Shown one piece after another: positions 16,918 through 24,974 of a stretch of 64,000 bases of DNA. Origin of the DNA: Leucobacter sp. OH1287 (GTDB lineage Bacteria > Actinomycetota > Actinomycetes > Actinomycetales > Microbacteriaceae); contig NZ_RQYM01000005.1 in assembly GCF_003859945.1 (NCBI RefSeq), positions 62,001 through 126,000 of the forward strand, given 5' to 3'. How positions within the stretch are numbered: the first letter of the stretch is position 1; every line of letters starts with the position of its first letter. The notes under the pieces are model-generated. The model ran no database searches. It saw only the letters and a program-made list of their open reading frames with translations, and had not been told where the DNA came from. Position numbers and translations under genes: made by a program.

Positions 16918-19272
16918 TTGAAAACCCGATCCCTATCTCAGCGGCGTGCAGCCGCTGTCACCGTGGCGGTTACCGCTACCCTCTGTGGCGCGCTGGCACT
17001 AAGCCCCGCTGCCGCCGCGGCAACAGAACCCGTGCCGCCGACTGACCCGTCAACCGCAGCCGGTGCAGCGACAGCGGGCGAAACCCCGGCAGTTAGCGAG
17101 GCTGCCCCAGCGCCCGCTGCGAACCCGAACGGCGCACCAGCTAGCGGCTCTGCAGCAGTAGCAGCTCCGGCTGACGCGGCCACCCCAGGAGCGCCAAGTG
17201 GCACACCAGACACAGCACCAGACAACCCAGGCGCTAACAACCCGGGTGCCACCGGGGTGAGCCCTGGGGATCCGGGGGTTAATGACGGCGGCGGTAGCGG
17301 ATCCACCGACGCAACCGCGGCAGAAAGCACTGCGCCGCAGCCTGATCCCGCTCGCGATCTAAAGAATGTTGATACGCGGATCACAAACGTGGTGCTGGGG
17401 GTAGGATCCACCAACTCGGAACGCTACCTGGTTTGGTACACAGACCTTGCCCACTCTACCGCGCCGGTTGTTGAGGTGATCCGCCACGACCAGCTTGTTA
17501 ACGGTCAGTTCCCGGAGGCTGGGGCGACCCGGTATGACGGTGCGCAGATTGTTTCGATCCACTCTGGGCAGGGTAAATCGCGCGGATTTGAGGCGTTCAG
17601 CAACAAAACCGTGTTGCGTGATCTCGCGCCGGACACCCGCTACAGCTACCGTATCGGAGACGGTAGCATCTGGCTCGGGCAGTGGAGTTTCACTACCGAG
17701 GCGATTAAGAACGATTGGAGTTTCTTCTACTTTGGTGACGCGCAGATCGGCGCAAAATCCGGTTATCGGAACGCTAATCCGATGGAATCAAGCCTGCAGG
17801 GTGACGCCGACGGTTGGCAGCAGACCCTGAACGTGGCAACCGAGAAATACCCGTGGATCCGCACCATGGTCTCAGCCGGTGACCAGATCGAATCGACCAA
17901 CAAGATCAAACAACACGAGTATGACAGCGTTAAGAACCCGACCGAGCGGGAATATCTCGGATACACAGCGCCAAATCAGCTCAAGGAGCTGCAGCACGCA
18001 GTAAGTCATGGCAACCACGACTGGTACTACGGCGCCGAGGATACATACACTGAGCACTGGAACATTCCTAACTACGATGAGCAGACAATGAACTATTGGT
18101 GGGGGCAGAACAACGTACTATTCCTACATCTAAACACAGAGTTCAATCGCGAACAGCACGCTCCGCTTCATGATTCATGGATGCAGAAGATCATCGCCGA
18201 GCAGGGCAGCAAGTATCAGCACATCGCGGTTGTGATGCACCGCCCGCTCAACTCGGTTGGTGACTTCCACTCGGTTTCACCCGCAACCGATCGGGTGCGG
18301 CGAGTGTTTGGGCCGCTCTTGAAAAAACACGGGATCAACATTCTTTTCACCGGTCACGACCACACCTATTCGCGCTCACACCCGGTAGATAACTACTACC
18401 CTGGTGTCTTTAAGGACGGCGAGTGGACCGGTGCAACAGGTAATTATTACAACCTTGGAACAGGCGATAACGCGCCCAAGGAAATCTATCTAACCGGTGA
18501 CCAGTTCGTGTCGATTGTGGCAAACTCCTCGTCCGGCTCGAAATACTACGATGTGCACCAGACCGCAAACCACGTCTACACCGCGGTTATTAACCAGGAC
18601 TATGTTCCCGAGTACACGGTTGTTGATGTCACCCAGTGCTCACTCACCTACCGCACGCACCGCGCCCAGGCGGTTGGTGCGCACGCGCTGCACAGCATTG
18701 TCGACGAGTTCAAGGTCTACCTGCCGTATGCTCGTCCAACCCTGGCAGCAATGCCGGACATCACCGTCACCCAATCTGAGGCAGCACGTCTGAACCTCAC
18801 CGCTGATGTCACAAGCAGTGTCTGCTATCCCGAAAAATACCCGGTTGTTGTCTCCGGCAGCATTAACACCGAGCTGTTGAACACGCCGCAAACCGTCGAG
18901 TACGCGATCGCCCCGGGCACACCGTGGGAGGTTAAACAGAGCCGCACCGTGACGGTTGTGGCGGATCCGCTGGCCCCGACAACCTCGCAGACACCTGCCT
19001 CAGCACCCACTGCCGCAGCACCCGGCGAGTCTAGCGTCGAGACGGTAACACCGCGTGCTGCTGAGCCCGGCGTCACGGCAGCCGTGAGCGCTGGCGGTGA
19101 GGGCGCGGATGCGCGCCCGGCAACCAGCGGCAGCCACAGCGCCTCACAGCCTGCTGGGCTGGCAAAAACCGGCGCAGCAGCTGGCGATGTAACACTCGCG
19201 GCTCTGGTTGCCGCGGCACTGACTGTTCTCGGCGCAGGCTCGCTTTTGCGGCGACGCCAGCAGCAGGGCTAG
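16918..19272 (+). CDS. Secreted purple-acid-phosphatase-like metallophosphoesterase with LAKTG wall-sorting signal
   Basis: An exported phosphoesterase of about 784 residues. I place the start at TTG 16918 because AGGAAGG stands just upstream and it gives a clean signal peptide (MKTRSLSQRRAAAV then a hydrophobic core ending AAAAATE); the frame is open from ATG 16879. Order: signal peptide, about 110 residues of Ala/Pro/Gly/Thr-rich linker, an Fn3-like domain, then the calcineurin-like core with GDAQIG (273-278), AGDQ (320-323), GNHD (365-368), H441 in VMHRP and GHDH (479-482). The end has LAKTG (748-752), a hydrophobic helix and RRRQQQG, a sortase signal of the LAxTG kind associated with class E sortases. 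No sortase gene lies in the window. Likely role is phosphate scavenging at the surface. Confidence 0.9.
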   Translation: MKTRSLSQRRAAAVTVAVTATLCGALALSPAAAAATEPVPPTDPSTAAGAATAGETPAVSEAAPAPAANPNGAPASGSAAVAAPADAATPGAPSGTPDTAPDNPGANNPGATGVSPGDPGVNDGGGSGSTDATAAESTAPQPDPARDLKNVDTRITNVVLGVGSTNSERYLVWYTDLAHSTAPVVEVIRHDQLVNGQFPEAGATRYDGAQIVSIHSGQGKSRGFEAFSNKTVLRDLAPDTRYSYRIGDGSIWLGQWSFTTEAIKNDWSFFYFGDAQIGAKSGYRNANPMESSLQGDADGWQQTLNVATEKYPWIRTMVSAGDQIESTNKIKQHEYDSVKNPTEREYLGYTAPNQLKELQHAVSHGNHDWYYGAEDTYTEHWNIPNYDEQTMNYWWGQNNVLFLHLNTEFNREQHAPLHDSWMQKIIAEQGSKYQHIAVVMHRPLNSVGDFHSVSPATDRVRRVFGPLLKKHGINILFTGHDHTYSRSHPVDNYYPGVFKDGEWTGATGNYYNLGTGDNAPKEIYLTGDQFVSIVANSSSGSKYYDVHQTANHVYTAVINQDYVPEYTVVDVTQCSLTYRTHRAQAVGAHALHSIVDEFKVYLPYARPTLAAMPDITVTQSEAARLNLTADVTSSVCYPEKYPVVVSGSINTELLNTPQTVEYAIAPGTPWEVKQSRTVTVVADPLAPTTSQTPASAPTAAAPGESSVETVTPRAAEPGVTAAVSAGGEGADARPATSGSHSASQPAGLAKTGAAAGDVTLAALVAAALTVLGAGSLLRRRQQQG

Positions 19273-19315
19273 GCAGCCGCAGTAAAATCAACGCGATCCG
19301 ACACGGAAAGTCTGA

Positions 19316-19351
19316 CGGGGTGGCACACTGGATAACCGGTGTGTCACCCCG
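19316..19351. terminator. Hairpin between the phosphoesterase gene and the tRNA operon
   Basis: CGGGGTGGCACAC (19316-19328) pairs with GTGTGTCACCCCG (19339-19351) over 13 base pairs with one G-U pair and a 10-base loop. It could end transcripts from either side. There is no T-run after it on either strand. Confidence 0.5.
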
Positions 19352-19354
19352 CTG

Positions 19355-19492
19355 CTACGACAGCGGGTAGCGCAGCCGGAATCGCTCAACAACAATTGGT
19401 ACAGCAGGGGGCAGCTCCGGCAAAGCGCGCCTAGCAGCAGTCCAAAACTCTGCAACCGCCTCGGCGGTGTGTGGATCAGTGTTGTCTGTCAC
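19355..19492 (-). CDS. Short ORF (45 aa) downstream of the tRNA-Val gene
   Basis: GTG 19492 is preceded at seven bases by GGGGAG, and the frame runs 45 codons to TAG 19355-19357, just before the hairpin at 19316-19351. The peptide starts MTDNTDPHTAEAVAEFWTAA and ends with an Arg/Leu/Tyr segment. The AEAVAEFWTAARRALPELP stretch loosely resembles the first helix of ASCH-domain proteins, whose remaining 100 or so residues are not present. It may be a real small protein or the stump of a degraded gene. Good ribosome site and position argue for translation; the family link is weak. Confidence 0.5.
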   Translation of the reverse strand: MTDNTDPHTAEAVAEFWTAARRALPELPPAVPIVVERFRLRYPLS

Positions 19493-19559
19493 GGTTAAAC
19501 TCCCCTGTTAAAACCGGGAACACCAAAAGAGCCTTTCAGCCCGGGTGTTTTGGAAGAAG

Positions 19560-19637
19560 TGGTGGGCGATACTGGATTCGAACCAGCGACCTCTTCCGTG
19601 TCAAGGAAACGCGCTAACCAGACTGCGCCAATCGCCC
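19560..19637 (-). tRNA. tRNA-Val (GAC)
   Basis: The acceptor GGGCGAT at 19637-19631 pairs with ATCGCCC at 19570-19564, the discriminator is A at 19563, and CCA is encoded at 19562-19560. The anticodon loop TTGACAC gives GAC. The D-arm (GGCGCAGTCTGGTTAGCGC) and T-arm (GCTGGTTCGAATCCAGT) are canonical. It is third in the Gly-Cys-Val cluster. Confidence 0.95.
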
Positions 19638-19647
19638 TAAAAAGGAG

Positions 19648-19718
19648 AGGTGGCGACGGGATTCGAACCCGTGTATACGGCTTTGCAGGCCGCTGCCTCG
19701 CCTCTCGGCCACGCCACC
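19648..19718 (-). tRNA. tRNA-Cys (GCA)
   Basis: Acceptor GGTGGCG at 19718-19712 pairs with CGCCACC at 19655-19649; the discriminator is U (19648), the cysteine identity base. The anticodon loop CTGCAAA gives GCA. No CCA is encoded. It has 71 bases, as usual for tRNA-Cys. Confidence 0.95.
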
Positions 19719-19756
19719 GCAGTGGTTGCCACTACATATTGGTTTTAGAAAACCAG

Positions 19757-19829
19757 AGCGGATGACGAGACTCGAACTCGCGACCCTCACCTTGGCAAGG
19801 TGATGCGCTACCAACTGCGCTACATCCGC
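19757..19829 (-). tRNA. tRNA-Gly (GCC)
   Basis: Acceptor GCGGATG at 19829-19823 pairs with CATCCGC at 19764-19758, with U as discriminator at 19757. The anticodon loop TTGCCAA gives GCC, and the T-arm carries GTTCGAG. It is first in the transcribed order; no CCA is encoded. Confidence 0.95.
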
Positions 19830-19864
19830 ATTTCATCGCGGGGCTGTGCCCTGCAACTTCATCT

Positions 19865-19893
19865 ACTATAGTGCGGTTTTTTCAGATTCTCAA
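19865..19893 (-). promoter_or_regulatory. Primary-sigma promoter of the Gly-Cys-Val tRNA cluster
   Basis: On the minus strand TTGAGA (19893-19888) and TATAGT (19870-19865) are separated by exactly 17 bases. The -10 ends 35 bases upstream of the tRNA-Gly 5' end. This is the best -35/-10 pair I found in the window. Confidence 0.7.
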
Positions 19894-20066
19894 ATCTCCG
19901 CAAAGGGGCGGCGTGTCGAGCGTGTTTTCACCGTCTTTTCACGCCGCTCGCAAACAGTCCTTGACCGCCCGATTTTGCGTACCGGGGCGACACCGGAGAA
20001 AGAAATTAACAGCTACCTGTGGCAGCTTCCATAAACATTTAAGAATTACAGTGCAAACTAGGTTAT

Positions 20067-21065
20067 ATGAGTTCAAAAGTGCGCAAGGTAATCAAACGCG
20101 CCTTTTGGCTGACCCTGGTGAGCCTGCTTATCGCCTCCGGGGTTATTGCTTACATCAACCGGGTTGAGATCCAAAACCGCATCAACGCGGCAAACTATCA
20201 CCCAGACGAGGTGATGTTAAACGTCATTGAGAGTATTTCCCTAACCGACAAGGGCGATCTGCTGATCCGATCCACCCACCCGAATATCACCGACGGCGAA
20301 AACTTTAGAAACAACTGCTCCAAGGTGGACCACTCGGAGAACGGGCACATTCTCGGCTGTTACCTGCCGGACAGTCACGAGATCCACCTGCTGCTCGTCA
20401 CCGATGAGCGCCTGAAGGGCATCGTTGAGGTGACGGCCGCTCACGAGATGCTGCACGCCGCCTGGGCGCAGATGCCCGACAATTTCCGGCACCGGCTCTC
20501 GAAGCGGATCAAAAACTACTACGACGGCATCAAAGACAGCAACCCGGTGCTCGCCGAGCGGATGCAGGTGTATGAGCATCTGAAACAGCGCGACTTCGTC
20601 AACGAACTGCACAGTGTGCTCGGAACCGAGGTTGCGGAACTGCCCGACTGGCTGGAGGAGCACTACGCGCAGTGGCTGAAGAACCGCAAACAGGTTGTTG
20701 AGCTCTACGAAAACTACCGCCAAATCTTCGTTGACCTGCAAAACGAGGCGGACGAGCTGCAGCGGCAGATGAAGGAGCAGCGCGCGGACATTGAGGCGCG
20801 CTCAGAGGCATACAAAACCGCGGTCGCAGACTTTAACGCGGCGGTTGTGACCTTCAACACCGACGTCGAAAACGGCCGGTACGACAACGACCGCGATACC
20901 CAGCGGCGGATCGCAAACGACCTCACCCAGCAAAAGACCGCGCTGGAGGCAACCGGCGAGGCGATTAACAGTGACATCGCCGACTACGAGGAGAAACGGC
21001 AGCGCCTGCTGGAGATCAGCGAAATCTCCGGTGAGCTCTACCGCAACCTCGACTCAATCGACTAG
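20067..21065 (+). CDS. Membrane-anchored HExxH putative metallopeptidase with a C-terminal coiled coil
   Basis: A 332-residue protein I cannot assign to a named family. Visible: a basic N-terminus and one membrane helix (12-30); an outside domain with a Cys pair (C84, C98) and TDERLKGIVEVTAAHEMLHA, where HEMLH (126-130) is an HExxH zinc-protease signature; then a long charged, heptad-like region (about 200-332) that should form a coiled coil. I recall similar EVTAAHEMLHAA segments in uncharacterised proteins of other Gram-positives and Saccharibacteria, from memory only. A third zinc ligand is not obvious; E140-160 region candidates are unclear. It stands alone between the tRNA promoter region and a convergent MazF-fold gene. 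A role in envelope remodelling is speculation. Confidence 0.7.
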   Translation: MSSKVRKVIKRAFWLTLVSLLIASGVIAYINRVEIQNRINAANYHPDEVMLNVIESISLTDKGDLLIRSTHPNITDGENFRNNCSKVDHSENGHILGCYLPDSHEIHLLLVTDERLKGIVEVTAAHEMLHAAWAQMPDNFRHRLSKRIKNYYDGIKDSNPVLAERMQVYEHLKQRDFVNELHSVLGTEVAELPDWLEEHYAQWLKNRKQVVELYENYRQIFVDLQNEADELQRQMKEQRADIEARSEAYKTAVADFNAAVVTFNTDVENGRYDNDRDTQRRIANDLTQQKTALEATGEAINSDIADYEEKRQRLLEISEISGELYRNLDSID

Positions 21066-21123
21066 ATGGCGACGCCAAATCCCCTAGGGCCGCAAAATCG
21101 CCTAGCGCCACAAGCCTCGACCC

Positions 21124-21795
21124 CTAGAGCTTTCGACCGTGCACAGCGGAAACAGCCTGCAACGCCTGCTGATACTGCTGCAGGGTGACAAGATCGCCCT
21201 CGCGTCGCATCCCGTGCGTTGTGACGCGCAGCAGCCGCTCCGGGTTCAGGTAGCTGTCGCGGTTTTGCGGATCCCATCCCCCGCGCCCGATCGCGGCAAA
21301 ACCCTGATGATACTTCGAGGAGAGGTAGCAGGCGGCAACGCTTGTGTCGTCAATCCGACCGAGCACCAGCACCGGCCGATCCTTCCCGCGTCCGTCATTC
21401 TCGGCGTAGGGCACCCAGGTCCACACAACCTCGCCCGGATCGGGGTCACCGTCGGGGTTTGGGGCATAACCGGTGCGGATCCGAGAAAGCTCCGCCGCGC
21501 TCAGATCGCGGGTTGCGGTGCTGCCATAGCGGCCGGGGGTTTCTGAGGCGAGGACGGTGGATCCACCAGCGCGCTCGCCGTTTTGGCCAGCGCCCCTGGA
21601 ACCACTGTTTGTGTTACCGGACAGCCCACCGAGCACCTGCTCGATGGTGCTCTGAATACCGCCGAGACCACCGCTGTTGCTACTGCCTGAACCGTAGCCG
21701 CCGCGAGAGGACTGTGAACCGCTGTTGCCTCGGTTGCGCATATAGTCGGTGACAATACTCTTACCGATTTTGAACAGCATACTCTTCAGACTCAT
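21124..21795 (-). CDS. PemK/MazF-fold family protein with a long disordered N-terminus
   Basis: The last 110 or so residues (DPDPGEVVWTWVPYAENDG from 117, then KDRPVLVLGR) match the MazF/PemK barrel. The first 110 residues are Gly/Ser/Asn-rich and probably disordered after a short amphipathic start (MSLKSMLFKIGKSIVTDYMR). No antitoxin gene is next to it, and such stand-alone, extended members are common in actinobacterial core genomes, so a classic toxin role is doubtful. It lies 54 bases downstream of zapE on the same strand. Whether the RNA-cleaving residues are kept I cannot tell. Confidence 0.8.
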   Translation of the reverse strand: MSLKSMLFKIGKSIVTDYMRNRGNSGSQSSRGGYGSGSSNSGGLGGIQSTIEQVLGGLSGNTNSGSRGAGQNGERAGGSTVLASETPGRYGSTATRDLSAAELSRIRTGYAPNPDGDPDPGEVVWTWVPYAENDGRGKDRPVLVLGRIDDTSVAACYLSSKYHQGFAAIGRGGWDPQNRDSYLNPERLLRVTTHGMRREGDLVTLQQYQQALQAVSAVHGRKL

Positions 21796-21849
21796 GGACC
21801 TCTCCAGGGGTTAGTCAGGACGTTTACGCGACAAGTTTGCTAGATCAGC

Positions 21850-22923
21850 TTATGATTCGGCTGTGAGAGCGTTTGCGCGTGACATGCAGCGCAGGTATTT
21901 CTTGCGGTAACCGCCGTCGAGCATTCCGCCGCCAAAGATCATGTTCAGTGGCACACCCGAGGAGATAATGGGGATTTGTGCGTCGTAGACACGGTCGATG
22001 AAGGCGACAAAGCGCAGAGCCGCTGACTGGTCGGTGAGCTCAAAAACGTCGCTCAACGCGATCGTTTCAACACCGTCAAGCAGCGCCGCGTAGCTTGACG
22101 GGTGCACTGTTTTCAGGTGGTCGAGCAGCTGCTCGAAACCGTCATTGCTGACGATCTTGCCGTTCTCGGCGGCGGTAGAAACAGCGTCCGCAAACTCGGC
22201 GTCGCCGTAAACCTTTGCTGCACCCTCCAGGTGGCGCTGCCGATAGTCTTGACCGTCGATTCTCAGGGTCACAAACTTATCGCTCATCGCCTGAATCTCC
22301 CGCAGGAAGTCGGCGGCGGCAAAGCGTCCCTCACCGAGCGCGTTGGGCGGGGTGTTGGAGGTTGCGATAATCTTCGTGCCGGACGAGGTGAGATCCTTAA
22401 TCAGACGGGTCATCAGCATTGTGTCGCCCGGATCATCGAGCTCGAACTCGTCAATGCAAACCAGCTTCGCACCGCGCAGCGCGTTAACCGCGCCGTCATA
22501 GCCGAGAGCACCAACCAGCGCCGTGTACTCAATAAAGGTGCCGAAGTATTTGCGACCGGCCTGGCTGTGCCACGCAGCAGCCAAAAGGTGGGTTTTACCA
22601 ACACCGAAACCACCGTCGAGATAAACACCCGGCTTGGTGATCGCCGCTGAGCTGTCCTGCGCCGCGCTCGCCTCAGCCGCAGCCGCCTTCTTCTTACGCC
22701 CGAAGCCGAAGAATCCGCCGCCACCACTCGGCTGCGCAGCTTTAGCGCCGCTTGTGAACTTGCGCAACAGATCCCGTGCCTGCCCCTGCGAGGGGTGATC
22801 GGGATCCGGCCGATAAGAATCAAAGGTTGCCTCGGCAAACTGCGGAGGCGGGGTCATCATAGCTACGAGCTGTTCGCCAGAAACACGCGGGTTTCGCTCA
22901 ACGATCCTGATAGTTTTAGTCAC
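21850..22923 (-). CDS. zapE: Cell division protein ZapE (AFG1-like ATPase)
   Basis: An AAA-type ATPase; in E. coli ZapE associates with the Z ring. In 357 residues: Walker A GGFGVGKT (104-111), Walker B LVCIDEFEL (154-162), sensor ATSNTPPN, and the family C-terminus with FIDRVYDAQIP. A charged Gly/Lys/Ala-rich insert (about 60-93) sits just before Walker A. It is divergent from the DUF3000 gene with only 25 bases between starts, so the two promoters must overlap or lie inside the genes. Confidence 0.9.
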   Translation of the reverse strand: MTKTIRIVERNPRVSGEQLVAMMTPPPQFAEATFDSYRPDPDHPSQGQARDLLRKFTSGAKAAQPSGGGGFFGFGRKKKAAAAEASAAQDSSAAITKPGVYLDGGFGVGKTHLLAAAWHSQAGRKYFGTFIEYTALVGALGYDGAVNALRGAKLVCIDEFELDDPGDTMLMTRLIKDLTSSGTKIIATSNTPPNALGEGRFAAADFLREIQAMSDKFVTLRIDGQDYRQRHLEGAAKVYGDAEFADAVSTAAENGKIVSNDGFEQLLDHLKTVHPSSYAALLDGVETIALSDVFELTDQSAALRFVAFIDRVYDAQIPIISSGVPLNMIFGGGMLDGGYRKKYLRCMSRANALTAES

Positions 22924-22948
22924 TCAAACAAGTTTATACCCCGCCAGC

Positions 22949-23653
22949 GTGAAGCAAAACAACCACCGTGAAATCGCCCCGCGGCGGGCACAATCTAAAA
23001 TGGCGGCGTGGCTAGAGCATAAATTAAGCCGCGCTGGTCATACTGTGTTTGTGACCACAACCCACCAACTACTGCCAACCGCCTTTGTGGCGGCGAGCGA
23101 GCGGATCCGCACCGCCAAGATTCGTAGCGAGCTCAGCGTCCAAGAGATTGCGGCCCCGGAGCAGATCGCTCCCCACGCTATCGCGCTCGGTGCCGGTGTT
23201 TCACTCACCGGTGAGGAGGCAAGTCTCGATTCTGTGCACGGGGCGGGACGGCTGATTCTGCTGCACGATCCGAAAATGGCCGCTGAGTGGGGCAACGAGT
23301 TCCGGTTTGTCTGTTACGCGCAGGCTCCTCTGGAGATTGAGATTGGCACGGATCCGTTTATCGCGGATGTTGCCTGGTCGTGGCTAACCGACGCTCTCGA
23401 CGACCGCGGCGTGAAATATACAGCGATCGCCGGCACCGCGACGAAAACCATTTCAACCGGTTACGGGCAGCTATCACACCAGCCAGACGGCGCACAGCTG
23501 CAGCTGCGGGCATCGTGGACACCGCTGGAAACAGACTACGAGAACCACGTTGAGGCGTGGTCGGAGTTGCTCTGTTTAATCGCCGGTCTCCCCCACGATG
23601 AGGGGCTGACCTCGCTTGATGCGCACCGCCACAAACAACAAACACAACACTAG
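22949..23653 (+). CDS. DUF3000 domain protein
   Basis: An actinobacteria-specific protein of unknown function, normally encoded directly before the RNase D gene, as here (23 bases). Conserved segments seen include IRSELSVQEIAAPEQIAPHA, GRLILLHDPKMAAEW and DVAWSWLTDALDDRG. The GTG 22949 start gives 234 residues; an in-frame ATG at 23000 would remove 17 and may be the true start because the first residues are poorly conserved-looking. There is no signal peptide or membrane helix. The pairing with an RNase suggests a link to RNA metabolism, by context only. Confidence 0.85.
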   Translation: MKQNNHREIAPRRAQSKMAAWLEHKLSRAGHTVFVTTTHQLLPTAFVAASERIRTAKIRSELSVQEIAAPEQIAPHAIALGAGVSLTGEEASLDSVHGAGRLILLHDPKMAAEWGNEFRFVCYAQAPLEIEIGTDPFIADVAWSWLTDALDDRGVKYTAIAGTATKTISTGYGQLSHQPDGAQLQLRASWTPLETDYENHVEAWSELLCLIAGLPHDEGLTSLDAHRHKQQTQH

Positions 23654-23676
23654 AGACTAGAGACAATAAGGGATTT

Positions 23677-24918
23677 ATGAGACAGCAGTCTGATCTCAGC
23701 TTCAGCTGGCAGCTGATTACAACACAGCAGCAGCTGGATGAAGCGATCCGCGATTTGGCGGGCGGATCCGGTCCCCTCTATGTTGATACGGAGCGCGCCT
23801 CCGGGTTCACCTACTCTAACAGCGCCTGCCTGATCCAGATCGGCAGGAAGGGCGCACCAAATCTGCTGATTGATCCCTTCCAGATAAATAATTTTGGTGG
23901 GCTTGCCGAGCTATTTGCGAGCAGCGAGTGTGTGCTCCACGCCGCCTCCCAGGATCTCCCCTGCCTCGCCGAGCTCGGCCTCACCCCTGAACTCCTCTGG
24001 GACACAGAACTCGCTGCCAGACTGCTCGGTTTAGAGACCGCGTCACTCGGCGGACTGTGCGAGCTGCTGCTTAATCTCGAGCTGGAGAAAGCATACTCGG
24101 GGGTTAACTGGTCCACCCGCCCGCTGCCCGAGGAGTGGCTTGAGTATGCCTGCCTCGATATTGTTGTGCTGCCGGAGCTGCATCACGCGCTCGCGAGCGA
24201 GGCGGTAAAGCAGGGGAAAACAGACCGGCTAACGCAGGAGTTTCAAAACGCCCTGACGAAGAAACCGAAACCGCCGAGGGCTGAGCCGTGGCGGCGGGTG
24301 AAGGGGCTTGGTTCGCTAACGCTTCCTCGAAGCAGGGTGATTGCGCTGGAGCTGTCCCGTGAACGGGATGCTTTTGCTCGCGAGTTTGATATTGCGCCGT
24401 CCCGGGTGCTGCCCGACTCATCGATTATTGTTGCGGCGCAGGCTCTTCCCCGGTCGATCGAGAATCTGGAGCGGCTGCGTGGTTTCCGTGGCGCCTACAG
24501 CAAAAGCGAGATTGCTCGCTGGTGGCGGGCAATTCTGCGCGCAAAGAAAGCACCGCTTGACAGTTTCAAGCGGGAGCCGCTGCGTGGACACTACAGCGGT
24601 GAGCTGACTGAGACGGCCGAGGACGGATCCGCACCCCGCCAGATACCACCGCAGGTGCAGTGGGAGCGACGCAACCCCGCCGCCCTCAAGCGCCTGCAGC
24701 TGTTACGCGAGGAGCTTAATCAGGCCGCCGAGTCTGAGGGCATTGAGGCGTGGCTGCTGCTGGACGCGCAGACGCAGCGTGAGGTCTGCTGGGAACCCGC
24801 CGGTGTCAGTGTTAACGCGATCACTGAACAGCTGCGTGACCTCGGGGCGCGCGACTGGCAAATCACCAGGGTTGCCCCAATTATTTCGAGAGTTTTCAGC
24901 AAGATCGTGGCAAAATAG
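23677..24918 (+). CDS. rnd: Ribonuclease D-like 3'-5' exonuclease with HRDC domain
   Basis: A DEDD-family exonuclease that trims RNA 3' ends. Exo I is DTE (37-39), exo II lies in HAASQDLPCLAELG and exo III in YACLDIVVLPEL, so the DEDDy catalytic set appears complete. A C-terminal HRDC-like helical region follows (from about residue 215). Length 413 is normal for the actinobacterial form. AAGGGA lies before ATG 23677. It is co-directional with DUF3000. Confidence 0.92.
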   Translation: MRQQSDLSFSWQLITTQQQLDEAIRDLAGGSGPLYVDTERASGFTYSNSACLIQIGRKGAPNLLIDPFQINNFGGLAELFASSECVLHAASQDLPCLAELGLTPELLWDTELAARLLGLETASLGGLCELLLNLELEKAYSGVNWSTRPLPEEWLEYACLDIVVLPELHHALASEAVKQGKTDRLTQEFQNALTKKPKPPRAEPWRRVKGLGSLTLPRSRVIALELSRERDAFAREFDIAPSRVLPDSSIIVAAQALPRSIENLERLRGFRGAYSKSEIARWWRAILRAKKAPLDSFKREPLRGHYSGELTETAEDGSAPRQIPPQVQWERRNPAALKRLQLLREELNQAAESEGIEAWLLLDAQTQREVCWEPAGVSVNAITEQLRDLGARDWQITRVAPIISRVFSKIVAK

Positions 24919-24974
24919 TAGTACGATTCACAGTCCCGGCGCACACCCGCGCCACAACACACATAGGAGGCAAA

